Source of the DNA: Scytonema sp. UIC 10036
Lineage (GTDB): Bacteria > Cyanobacteriota > Cyanobacteriia > Cyanobacteriales > Nostocaceae
Assembly: GCF_009725235.1 (NCBI RefSeq)
Contig: NZ_WJFC01000242.1
Location: 1-19,790, forward strand
Direction of reading: 5' to 3'
Length of the DNA stretch: 19,790 nucleotides
Below the pieces are notes generated by a model that did not search any database, was not told where the DNA came from, and saw only the letters and a program-made list of their open reading frames with translations. The position numbers were made by a program, and so were the translations under genes. Shown here in pieces: positions 8,005-14,452 of the stretch. The first letter of the stretch is position 1. Each line of letters opens with the position of its first letter.

Positions 8005-8052
8005 AATATCGAATGTGCGGCATAGCCTAACTGCTGGAAATAACAAACTCTT

Positions 8053-9312
8053 GTGGATATTGACTCTCTCTTAAAACCCTTTCATCACTTTGGCATCCGG
8101 CTCGGATTGGATTCCGTTTTTAAACTGCTGGCAAATTTGGGCAATCCCCATCATCAGGTGCCAATTGTTCACGTGACTGGTACGAATGGCAAAGGTTCGG
8201 TTTGTGCTTACCTGTCTTCGATTCTGACTGAAGCGGGTTATCGCACGGGACTCTTCACCTCACCCCATTTGGTTCATTGGACGGAACGCATTTGCTTAAA
8301 CGAACAACCAATTTCTTCTGAAGAATTTTGCCAATTGTTAGTGGAAGTGATAAGAGCGATCGATCCAGAAGATCAATCTCCAACTCAGTTTGAGGTGATT
8401 ACTGCTGCTGCTTGGTTGTATTTCGCACGGCAAAAGGTGGATTTGGCGGTGATAGAGGTGGGGTTGGGAGGACGTTTGGATGCAACTAACGTTTGCTCAA
8501 ATCCTCTTGTAACTATTATTACTTCTATCAGTCGAGACCACTGGCAAAAACTCGGTCCCAATCTCACCGATATTGCTCGCGAAAAAGCTGGTATTTTTAA
8601 ACCAGGATGCCCTGCGGTTATCGGTGTTTTACCACCAGATGCAGAAGAGGTTGTGCGATCGCGTGCTTTAGAATTAGGATGCCCCATTGTTGCACCACCC
8701 CCTGCGCGTCAAGTTGCTCCTGGTTGGGCAGAGTGGGAGATGGACAAATCCATCAAATATCCGTTAGTGTTGCAAGGGCAGATACAGTTGGGAAACTCGG
8801 CTGTGGCATTAGCAGCTGTGGAAATTTTGCAAAAACAAGGTTGGAAAATTTCTGAAGAAGCCATTATCAACGGGATGGCAAAAACCAAGTGGTTGGGAAG
8901 GCTTCAATGGACGACGTGGAAAAACCATCAACTATTATTGGACGGTGCTCATAACATTGGTGGTGCTCAAGCTTTGCGCGATTATGTTGATAGCCTGGGG
9001 ACTGGGAATGTCAATTGGATTGTGGGAATGCTGGCAAAAAAAGACCATGCGGACATTTTAAAAATTTTACTGCGGTCTGGCGATCGCTTGTTTCTTGTTC
9101 CAGTACCAGATGCGATGACAGCCCGTCCTCATGAATTAGCTAAGATTGCTTGGAATGTTTGCCCGGAGTTAGGCGATTGCAGTACTTATCCAGATTTATC
9201 TTTAGCGTTAGACGCAACTTTTGCTTCATCAAAAGGAAATTTGGTTATTGTATGTGGTTCTCTATATCTTGTTGGCTATTTTTTAAAAATTCCATTGAGT
9301 AGGTTGGGTTGA
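8053..9312 (+). CDS. folC: bifunctional dihydrofolate synthase / folylpolyglutamate synthase
   Basis: The 419-residue Mur-ligase-type enzyme adds glutamate to dihydropteroate and folates using ATP in the cytoplasm. The P-loop HVTGTNGKGSV is at residues 40-50. It is followed by LFTSPHLVHWTER, the VIEVGLGGRLDATN metal/ATP motif, SISRDHWQKLG with REKAGIFKPG, and the C-terminal-domain LLLDGAHN. Length is normal for the family. The GTG at 8053 gives MDIDSLLKPFHHFGIRLGLD, which matches the usual N-terminus. The last seven residues (PLSRLG and stop) lie in the first copy of a 72-bp tandem repeat, so the natural terminus has been replaced or extended by repeat DNA. It is flanked by unrelated genes. 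Confidence 0.93.
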   Translation: MDIDSLLKPFHHFGIRLGLDSVFKLLANLGNPHHQVPIVHVTGTNGKGSVCAYLSSILTEAGYRTGLFTSPHLVHWTERICLNEQPISSEEFCQLLVEVIRAIDPEDQSPTQFEVITAAAWLYFARQKVDLAVIEVGLGGRLDATNVCSNPLVTIITSISRDHWQKLGPNLTDIAREKAGIFKPGCPAVIGVLPPDAEEVVRSRALELGCPIVAPPPARQVAPGWAEWEMDKSIKYPLVLQGQIQLGNSAVALAAVEILQKQGWKISEEAIINGMAKTKWLGRLQWTTWKNHQLLLDGAHNIGGAQALRDYVDSLGTGNVNWIVGMLAKKDHADILKILLRSGDRLFLVPVPDAMTARPHELAKIAWNVCPELGDCSTYPDLSLALDATFASSKGNLVIVCGSLYLVGYFLKIPLSRLG

Positions 9313-9432
9313 ACGCTAGTGAAACCCAACAAAAGCCCAATGGTGAAATTACCATCAGCCATTCCATTGAGTAGGTTGGGTTGAACGCTAGTGAAACCCA
9401 ACAAAAGCCCAATGGTGAAATTACCATTAGCC
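9289..9432. repeat. 72-bp tandem duplication spanning the folC stop codon
   Basis: Copies 9289-9360 and 9361-9432 differ at one base (CATCAGCC versus CATTAGCC). Each contains the dispersed palindrome GTAGGTTGGGTTGAACGCTA followed by GTGAAACCCAAC (9299-9330 and 9371-9402) and AATGGTGAAATTACCATT. The first copy encodes the end of FolC; the second is non-coding. Confidence 0.95.
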
Positions 9433-9535
9433 ATTAGCCATTAGCCATTAGCCATTAGCCATTAGCAATTAGCCATTAGCCATTAGCCATTAGCAATTAG
9501 CCATTAGCCATTAGCAATTAGCCATTAGCCATTAG
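9424..9535. repeat. heptamer array (CCATTAG)x16
   Basis: Sixteen 7-bp units, thirteen CCATTAG and three CAATTAG (units 7, 11 and 14), follow the 72-bp repeat and run into the stop codon of the minus-strand solute-binding protein gene. The minus-strand unit CTAATGG supplies TAA in every frame. Together with the 72-bp repeat it fills the whole gap between folC and the next gene. Confidence 0.95.
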
Positions 9536-10827
9536 CCATTCCATTCACTTGCTGCATCTTCAACAGCTCGATCAACTGTTTTCTCGCCTAGCATTGCTGC
9601 TTGTAAGTTTTCGTAGATAGTCTTTTGCAAACGTTTTATATCTTTTAATCTTGGAGTTAAAACTTCAGCTTGTTGCAACTCTTGTGCGCTAATGACTCTT
9701 GCTTTATCTATAGTTGTAGCGTTGGTTGGTACATCTTTGAAGTAACTATCAGAAAGTGATTTGACTGTAGAAGGAAGAACACCTGCTGCTTTGGCAAAGG
9801 TTAGTTGGTTGTTGTCGTTGGTAAGATATAGGGCGAATTTGAGGGCGGCGTCGGGTTGTTTGCTATCTTTAGGTATGACTACGTTCATGACGGCGACATT
9901 TTTCTTGCCGTTTTCTCCGGTGACTTGGGGTGCTGTTGCAGAAACTTTGGCTATGGTTGGTGCGTTTTTACCGACTGTCTCTAAAAATTCTCCACCTGAA
10001 AAGAGTAATGCTGTTTCTCCCGCTTGATACAAGTCTATGGCGTGGCGGTGTCCTTGTGTGAGAACTTCTCTGGGTAGTAGCCCTTTTTTGTATAAGTCAA
10101 CCCAGTATTGGAATGCTGCTTTGCCTTGTGGGGAATTAAAGGCTGCTTTTCCTCGAGCATCGACTAGGGTGACTCCCATTTGTACTAGGGATTCTAGAAC
10201 TTCACCGGAGTCTTGAGGCACAAATGTGGTAAAAAAGGCGTATTTACCAGTTTTTTCTTTAACTTGTTGTGCTACCTGTGCTAATTCAGCGTATGTTACA
10301 GGTGTTTTAGTAATACCTGCCTGTTTTAATAAATCAGTGTTATAAATGGTTAACCTTGTGGTGAGGTACCAGGGAATACCAAAACTCTTGCCATTGAGGG
10401 TACTGGCTTTCCAAATGTTTGGTAAGTAGGAGGAACGAATTGTATCTGACACTTTTGCGTCTAAATCTAACCAGGCATTCCGCCCTGCTAGTTGTGAGGC
10501 AAAGTCTGGATTTAAGTTAACAACATCGGGTGGCGTTTTTGCAGAGACAGCTGTTAAGATTTTGTTTTCCATCGCAGTCCAAGGGACATCAATCCAGGTA
10601 ACTTTTATACCGGGATTTTGTGACTCAAAGGACGCTATGAGGCTTTTGAAGTAGTCGGTGAATTGAGGTTGGAGTTGCATTGTCCAAAACTCAACGTTTG
10701 CTGCTGCAGATGATGCCTGTTTTTGATTTGTGCTGATATTTGCTGTACTGCAACTGACAATCCAGCTGGTTAATAAACCAAATAGTAACCAAATAGTAAA
10801 TTTTTTGAATTGTGAAATTGGAATCAT
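9532..10827 (-). CDS. ABC transporter solute-binding lipoprotein, sugar (family 1) type
   Basis: The 431-residue protein is an extracellular solute-binding protein of the carbohydrate family (COG1653 type). It has a lipoprotein signal: hydrophobic stretch at residues 10-23 and lipobox IVSC with Cys26 as the lipidated residue. The mature part shows the family signature SFESQNPGIKVTWIDVPW, KTPPDVVNLNPDFASQLAGRNAW, GIPWYLTTRLTIYNTDLLKQ (typical hinge strand) and GETALLFSGGEF. It would deliver a sugar or glucoside to a membrane permease, but no permease or ATPase gene lies nearby, so it is orphan in this window. The start ATG sits inside a 41-bp repeat duplicated 63 bases upstream. The stop lies in a heptamer array. 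Confidence 0.88.
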   Translation of the reverse strand: MIPISQFKKFTIWLLFGLLTSWIVSCSTANISTNQKQASSAAANVEFWTMQLQPQFTDYFKSLIASFESQNPGIKVTWIDVPWTAMENKILTAVSAKTPPDVVNLNPDFASQLAGRNAWLDLDAKVSDTIRSSYLPNIWKASTLNGKSFGIPWYLTTRLTIYNTDLLKQAGITKTPVTYAELAQVAQQVKEKTGKYAFFTTFVPQDSGEVLESLVQMGVTLVDARGKAAFNSPQGKAAFQYWVDLYKKGLLPREVLTQGHRHAIDLYQAGETALLFSGGEFLETVGKNAPTIAKVSATAPQVTGENGKKNVAVMNVVIPKDSKQPDAALKFALYLTNDNNQLTFAKAAGVLPSTVKSLSDSYFKDVPTNATTIDKARVISAQELQQAEVLTPRLKDIKRLQKTIYENLQAAMLGEKTVDRAVEDAASEWNG

Positions 10828-10919
10828 GAGATTTGTGCTTTAGAATTGGCTCGTAGTAGCGCTTGAGCGCGATCGCGGAATTAGAAACATGAGATTTGTG
10901 CTTTAGAATTGGCTCGTAG
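10816..10919. repeat. 41-bp direct repeat duplicating the solute-binding gene start
   Basis: 10816-10856 and 10879-10919 match over 41 bases with three differences near the gene side; the core from CATGAGATTTGTGC to GGCTCGTAG (32 bases) is identical. The first copy holds the start codon and first codons of the lipoprotein gene. The second places another ATG 63 bases upstream, opening a 16-codon decoy frame that ends before the real start. Confidence 0.9.
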
Positions 10920-10948
10920 CTGCACTAAGCGCGCTAAAGCGCAACTAC
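10916..10948. repeat. imperfect palindrome GTAGCTGCACTAAGCGC..GCAACTAC
   Basis: GTAGCTGCACTAAGC faces GCTAAAGCGCAACTAC with a few mismatches. It looks like a dispersed GTAGTTGCGCTTTAGCGC-type palindrome. A shorter relative (TAGCGCTTGAGCGC) lies at 10855-10868, next to a GCGATCGC site. Together these occupy the 235-base gap between the lipoprotein gene and pilM. The remainder up to 11062 is AT-rich and probably holds the pilM promoter. Confidence 0.55.
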
Positions 10949-11062
10949 AAACCAAGGACATTTCTACACTTTTAGGTAATATAACGGGGGATGAAAGAGG
11001 GGTCTTCATATTAATCTTTTATATTATTCATTTTTTTAACTTAGTGCTCCGGTGGTAAACCT

Positions 11063-12169
11063 GTGGTTAAACAACTTAATAAACTATTTAGTAAATCCAA
11101 GGGTGGTGTGGGCATAGAAATTGCACCGCAACGGGTCAATTTAGCTCAAATCCGCAAGCAAGGTCAAGGTGTGAAGTTAGAAAATTTAATAACAGCCCCT
11201 GTTCCTGAAGGTGTGGTGGTGGATGGTCAAATTACCGATCCACCAACAATGGCGCAATTGATCCAGCAGGTATTGGCGGAGAGTAAGATTAAGGCTTCCC
11301 GCGTTGCGACTTCTGTACCGGGACGTGATTCTATTGTGCGTCTCATACCCGTCCCTGCAGAGTTGGATGATAAAGAACTGCGGGAGATGGTTCTTAACCA
11401 TGAGGCTGGTTTGTATTTACCTTATCCTCGTGAGGAAGCTGATGTAGATTATCAGAAACTTGGGTATTTTGTAGATGAGGACGGGATTGAAAAGGTTCAG
11501 GTGCTTTTAGTTGCAACTCGCAAGGAAATTACCGATACCTATATCAGTACGTTTGAACAGGCTGGATTGCAAATCGATGTTTTGGAGATTAACAGTTTTG
11601 CGCTGATTCGGACAATCCGCGATCAACTCCGACAATATGGACCTCAGGAAGCAGCCGTGGTTGTGGATATAGAATTTGATAGCACGGAAATTGCGATCGT
11701 TGTTAACGGTGTGCCGCAATTTTCCCGTACCGTACCTATCGGGACTTATCAAATGCAACTTGCTTTATCAAAAGCAATGAATTTACCTGTCTCGCGTGAT
11801 ATGGAATTGTTGAACGGAATGTCTATTCCTTCAACTCCTGTCGATGGTGGAAAAACTGGTGTGACTGAAATTAATCCTGGTATGGCGTCTGTTATCAGGG
11901 TGTTAGGAGAACTGACAGATGAACTGCGCCGTTCTATCGATTTTTATCTCAATCAAAGTGAAAATTTGGAGGTGGCACAGATTATGCTAGCAGGTCCCGG
12001 AGGCGGACTGGGTCAGCTAGATGAGTTCTTTACACAAAGATTGAGTTTACCTAGCATTCAAATCGATCCGGTAGGTGCATTGTCGTTACAAGTTGATGAG
12101 GAAAAATATCCTGCCTCACAACGCCCTGGTTTGGGTATCGTGCTTGGTTTGGGAATGAGAGAATTATGA
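11063..12169 (+). CDS. pilM: type IV pilus assembly protein PilM
   Basis: The 368-residue actin-like (FtsA/PilM fold) cytoplasmic protein forms the inner ring of the type IV pilus alignment complex and binds the N-terminal tail of PilN. Visible features are GVGIEIAPQRVNLAQIR at residues 15-31 (phosphate-1 loop), ATSVPGRDSIVRLIPVP, AAVVVDIEFDSTEIAIV (phosphate-2 strand), SRTVPIGTYQMQLALSKAM and IMLAGPGGGLGQLDEFF (adenosine-binding loop). The length is normal. The start is GTG at 11063, giving MVKQLNKLFSKSKGGVGIEI. In cyanobacteria pilM is normally followed by pilN, pilO and pilQ; here a heptamer array and a PIN-domain gene follow instead. The stop codon lies in the first array unit. Confidence 0.92.
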   Translation: MVKQLNKLFSKSKGGVGIEIAPQRVNLAQIRKQGQGVKLENLITAPVPEGVVVDGQITDPPTMAQLIQQVLAESKIKASRVATSVPGRDSIVRLIPVPAELDDKELREMVLNHEAGLYLPYPREEADVDYQKLGYFVDEDGIEKVQVLLVATRKEITDTYISTFEQAGLQIDVLEINSFALIRTIRDQLRQYGPQEAAVVVDIEFDSTEIAIVVNGVPQFSRTVPIGTYQMQLALSKAMNLPVSRDMELLNGMSIPSTPVDGGKTGVTEINPGMASVIRVLGELTDELRRSIDFYLNQSENLEVAQIMLAGPGGGLGQLDEFFTQRLSLPSIQIDPVGALSLQVDEEKYPASQRPGLGIVLGLGMREL

Positions 12170-12209
12170 ATTATGAATTATGAATTATGAATTATGAATT
12201 ATGAATTAT
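12161..12209. repeat. heptamer array (GAATTAT)x7
   Basis: Seven perfect units. The first contributes the TGA stop of pilM and the last provides an ATG (12208) that is in frame with the next gene but is probably not its start. The unit reads TGA in every frame on the plus strand. Confidence 0.95.
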
Positions 12210-12210
12210 G

Positions 12211-12217
12211 AAGGAGG
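12211..12217 (+). promoter_or_regulatory. strong Shine-Dalgarno deciding the PIN gene start
   Basis: AAGGAGG lies 5 bases before the ATG at 12223. It makes that codon a better start than the in-frame ATG at 12208, which lies inside the heptamer array and would place the ribosome-binding site within the coding region. Confidence 0.7.
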
Positions 12218-12222
12218 GAGGG

Positions 12223-12750
12223 ATGCTACAGGTTCTACTTGATGCAGATGTAGCTTTAGAGTGGATACTCAACCGCAGCCCTATTGTTGAAGAAGTCGAA
12301 ATTATCTGGTATTTAATCAACAGTCATGTTATAGAATGCTACATGACAAAAATCGGTATCGGTAAAATTCGTCTTATTCTGAGTGAATTTAACGGAGTGA
12401 AAGCTAATGATTTTGTTGCTTATTTAGAAAAAGTCGTAAAAATCTGTCCCGTCGATTCCAGTATTTTGCAAGAATCGCGCAAATCCCTACTCGATTTTGA
12501 AACAGCTGTAGAAATAGAGTGCGCTAAGCAGAAGCAATGTTACTACATCACTCAAAAATCCCACGATGCGATCGCAAGGTATTACGATAAAGTCCCCCAG
12601 ATAGGGGAACTATGGGATTTGCTAGGAAGAGAATTTGCCAGCAAAATGAACGAAATTCTGCGTCAAAGAAAAATCAATTTAATTTCCATGTGGGCTACCA
12701 AGCAAGGCATAAGAGAACTAGTCAAATGGAACCCAACCACTGACAAATGA
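12223..12750 (+). CDS. PIN-domain protein
   Basis: With the start at 12223 the protein has 175 residues. MLQVLLDADVALEWILNRSP carries the first PIN-domain aspartates, and DFETAVEIECAKQKQCYYIT resembles the third and fourth motifs (D-x2-x-A-x-E..A..cA..YITqkshD) of PIN ribonucleases. About 45 further residues beyond the domain are basic (ILRQRKINLISMWATKQGIR). PIN proteins are Mg-dependent nucleases, often toxins; stand-alone cyanobacterial members of this type also accompany conflict-system genes. No antitoxin reading frame is adjacent. Both ends of the gene touch heptamer arrays: (GAATTAT)7 before and (TGACAAA)6 over the last codons (TTDK). It could be an inserted cassette between pilM and its expected pilN partner. 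The nuclease call is by motif only. Confidence 0.7.
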   Translation: MLQVLLDADVALEWILNRSPIVEEVEIIWYLINSHVIECYMTKIGIGKIRLILSEFNGVKANDFVAYLEKVVKICPVDSSILQESRKSLLDFETAVEIECAKQKQCYYITQKSHDAIARYYDKVPQIGELWDLLGREFASKMNEILRQRKINLISMWATKQGIRELVKWNPTTDK

Positions 12751-12782
12751 CAAATGACAAATGACAAATGACAAATGACAAA
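12741..12782. repeat. heptamer array (TGACAAA)x6
   Basis: Six perfect units begin ten bases before the PIN gene stop; the stop TGA at 12748-12750 is the start of unit two. The array ends two bases before the stop of the convergent minus-strand gene. Confidence 0.95.
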
Positions 12783-12784
12783 AC

Positions 12785-13249
12785 TCAATTACTCTCCGCT
12801 TTGCGCTGGTTCAATTCTTTACACTTCGCCTCAGCCGCCTGAAAAGCCGCCAAGTAATCCTTACCACCTAGCATTACATCCCCGTAATAGTCGTAAGGAG
12901 GATCGCCATAGATGGGTAAGGGATCGTCCTCCGGATAATCTTCCTTCGATTCTTCTATAATTGCTTTCAGTTTTTTTACGCTGATTCGCTGTGCCGGAAA
13001 ATACAAAAGCCCTTGCGGGTCTTGCTTGAGATGGGGTAATGTAGGGTCAATAATGCGATCGCCCAATTCAATCCAAGCGTGTTCGATAGGTTTGTAAGGT
13101 CTGCCAGCAAAAGCCAGAAAGCCCTGGACATAAGTTGCTCCCTCAGTCGCCAAGGCTGCTTTGTAAGCATTATCAAACGGAGTCTTCGCCTTGCTTTTTA
13201 TGCTTTGGGCTATTTCTTTGGAAAGTGCTTCATCAAGTGGTAAAATCAT
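12785..13249 (-). CDS. hypothetical protein with HAW..DPT motif
   Basis: The 154-residue protein is not recognised. The centre reads ATYVQGFLAFAGRPYKPIEHAWIELGDRIIDPTLP, quoted in parts as YVQGFLAFAGRP, IEHAWIEL and RIIDPTLP. This pattern occurs in small bacterial and phage proteins thought to be papain- or transglutaminase-like because of the ordered His and Asp, but no upstream nucleophilic Cys is visible here. The only Cys is near the C-terminus (AKCKELNQRK). The tail is rich in Asp/Tyr/Pro (YPEDDPLPIYGDPPYDYYGD). It is probably cytoplasmic and soluble. Codon use and composition look like the neighbours. It converges on the PIN gene across a heptamer array. Confidence 0.65.
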   Translation of the reverse strand: MILPLDEALSKEIAQSIKSKAKTPFDNAYKAALATEGATYVQGFLAFAGRPYKPIEHAWIELGDRIIDPTLPHLKQDPQGLLYFPAQRISVKKLKAIIEESKEDYPEDDPLPIYGDPPYDYYGDVMLGGKDYLAAFQAAEAKCKELNQRKAESN

Positions 13250-13542
13250 CTACAGCAAGGAATTGAGCAGCAACTTTAACATACTAGCAGTTTTAAGTTT
13301 CATGTGGGATAGGCAATGTAGAGTAATGGTGATGTGTTAACGATGACTGTTGTTTCAGGCATTCTTCACATCTCATTCTAACTCGTCAGTTGTTAAAGCA
13401 AAGGGCGATACTTCTTCAGCAATTTCAAGCTGAACTGTACTCATAGTTAACATTATAAGGCGTGTAATATCCCATCTACAGCAGCAACACTTCATCCAAA
13501 GCGTTCTTCGCCAACTACTTCTAACAACAACAAAACGTCTAT

Positions 13543-13678
13543 CAATACTGCTCGGATCAGCAAATTGTAGGTTGGGTTGAACGATAGTGAAACCCAACAA
13601 ATGTCTGTAAATTTTGGGTTTCGTTCCTCAACCCAACCTACGTGTTTTCGCATTTTTAGGCTTAACCGACAAGTATTG
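13543..13678. mobile_element. 136-bp MITE-like element with target duplication
   Basis: The element is flanked by a direct 10-bp repeat AAACGTCTAT (13533-13542 and 13679-13688). Its ends are inverted repeats: CAATACTGCTCGGATCAGC on the left and CAATACTTGTCGGTTAAGC on the right read inward, 15 of 19 identical. It has no coding capacity; the core is a palindromic dispersed repeat. Excision with one flank copy restores continuous similarity to nadR. It is presumably mobilised by a transposase encoded elsewhere. Confidence 0.75.
13567..13641. repeat. dispersed palindrome GTAGGTTGGGTTGA..TCAACCCAACCTAC
   Basis: A 14-bp perfect inverted repeat at the outside continues inward as GTGAAACCCAAC and TTGGGTTTCG. 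The left half is the same unit found twice at 9299-9330 and 9371-9402. It forms the core of the mobile element. Confidence 0.85.
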
Positions 13679-13787
13679 AAACGTCTATTACTAGATTCTA
13701 GCAGCGATCGCAGTGTTTTCTAGTGCGTTCATCTGCGGTTAATTTTTCTTATTATTGTAAATATAGTCAGTATATTTCTAGAAATCC

Positions 13788-13940
13788 CTAATTCAACAAT
13801 TTCTTCAATTCTGCATCCGTAAAGGGATTTTGACCAGCACGTAAAGCTTTTACCCAACCCTGCACTATTGATTACCCTTTTTGATCGTCAGTTTGGGCAA
13901 TGTACACTTCAAAATCCTCAATTGCTCCTTGTGTGTTATA
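13788..13940 (-). pseudogene. C-terminal relic of a TPR-type protein
   Basis: One minus-strand frame reads YNTQGAIEDFEVYIAQTDDQ, then KG, an in-frame TAA (13872-13874), and then SIVQGWVKALRAGQNPF followed by TDAELKKLLN and a stop. The GAIEDFE..Y segment looks like the end of a tetratricopeptide repeat, and the GWVKALRAGQNPFT tail is one I recall from the C-termini of cyanobacterial TPR or TPR/WD40 proteins. No start codon or upstream domain remains. Decayed. Confidence 0.55.
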
Positions 13941-13998
13941 TCATGTCCGTTAGCATAACCATAATAAAAATTTCTTCATTTCTTAGCGCCTTTGCGAC

Positions 13999-14040
13999 GG
14001 CAGGCGCTTCAACTGGTGGTAACCAGAGCAACGCGCTGCC
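13999..14040. repeat. 42-bp palindromic repeat
   Basis: GGCAG..CTGGT-GGTA-ACCAG..CTGCC forms nested inverted arms of 5 bp each, with partly complementary spacers. It sits inside a stretch resembling the common intergenic phrase TTAGCGCCTTTGCG..GTCTTTGCGTGAG, as though inserted there. Confidence 0.6.
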
Positions 14041-14090
14041 TCGTCTTTGCGTGAGTTTTATTTAGGGTATATAAGCGGACGTGATATTAC

Positions 14091-14321
14091 CTATAGATTG
14101 AGCACATTGCAAGCATCCCCAATTAAATTATCCAAATTCAAATCCCATAAAATCACTGTGTTGTCTGAACTGCCGGAAGCAAGCTGTTTGCCATCGGCAC
14201 TCCACGCCACGCTATAGACAGAACGGCTATGCCCTTTGAGGGTTTTGAGTTCTTTGCCCGTTGCCACATCCCAGAGTTTGATGGTGTTGTCTAAACTGCC
14301 GAACTTTAGTTTAGGTGACAC
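14091..14321 (-). pseudogene. C-terminal relic of a WD40-repeat protein
   Basis: The frame encodes about one and a half WD40 repeats: GSLDNTIKLWDVATGKELKT, then LKGHSRSVYSVAWSADGKQL, then ASGSSDNTVILWDLNLDNLI, ending GDACNVLNL. The homology begins abruptly at about 14300; the GTG-initiated residues MSPKLKF before it are not WD40 sequence. The usual C-terminal extension after LDNLI is cut short by a stop. A functional propeller needs about seven repeats, so this is a fragment. A hairpin (ACTACAAA..TTTGTAGT, 14324-14347) marks the truncation point. Confidence 0.75.
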
Positions 14322-14452
14322 GTACTACAAAAGCCGTTCTTTGTAGTTTACGGGGGCTATTGCCTTCCACAAGAATTCTATGTCTTTAGTCAAAATTTCT
14401 GTTTTCGTCAATTCCTGTTGACAAAAATTAATAATTTTTGTTAATTTTATTT

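Larger units (their letters stand above)
13453..13711 (-). pseudogene. 3' relic of a nadR-like gene
   Basis: The minus strand of 13453-13542 and 13689-13711 matches the end of the intact nadR at 14551. After removing the element at 13543-13678 it reads LLESSNRRFVVVRSSW, against LESRGRRFAVIRGSW in NadR. A frame change then gives ERFG-stop-SVAAVDGILHAL, against ERFKLSVAAVDGILHY. It therefore has at least one frameshift, one in-frame stop and a small deletion next to the GCGATCGC site. Upstream parts of the gene are gone. It represents either an old tandem duplicate or a paralogous kinase gene. The 13250-13452 stretch next to it holds a 23-codon frame (13373-13444, MSTVQLEIAEEVSPFALTTD) without a Shine-Dalgarno, perhaps another relic. 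Confidence 0.75.

Noticed and set aside
9245..9427. 60-residue minus-strand ORF with an internal 24-residue duplication
   Set aside because: It simply translates the antisense of the 72-bp tandem repeat and the folC end; 72 is divisible by three, which keeps it open.
9424..9535. Possible CRISPR-like array
   Set aside because: The repeat unit is only 7 bp with no unique spacers; it is a simple heptamer array. None of the other arrays in the window fits CRISPR either.
12208..12222. Upstream ATG as start of the PIN gene
   Set aside because: It lies inside the heptamer array and its first codons are the Shine-Dalgarno of the ATG at 12223, which is the more likely start.
13373..13600. 75-residue minus-strand ORF
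   Set aside because: It starts within the mobile element, crosses the nadR relic out of frame and is rich in CCCC/WRRT low-quality sequence; only the last 23 codons could be an independent small frame.
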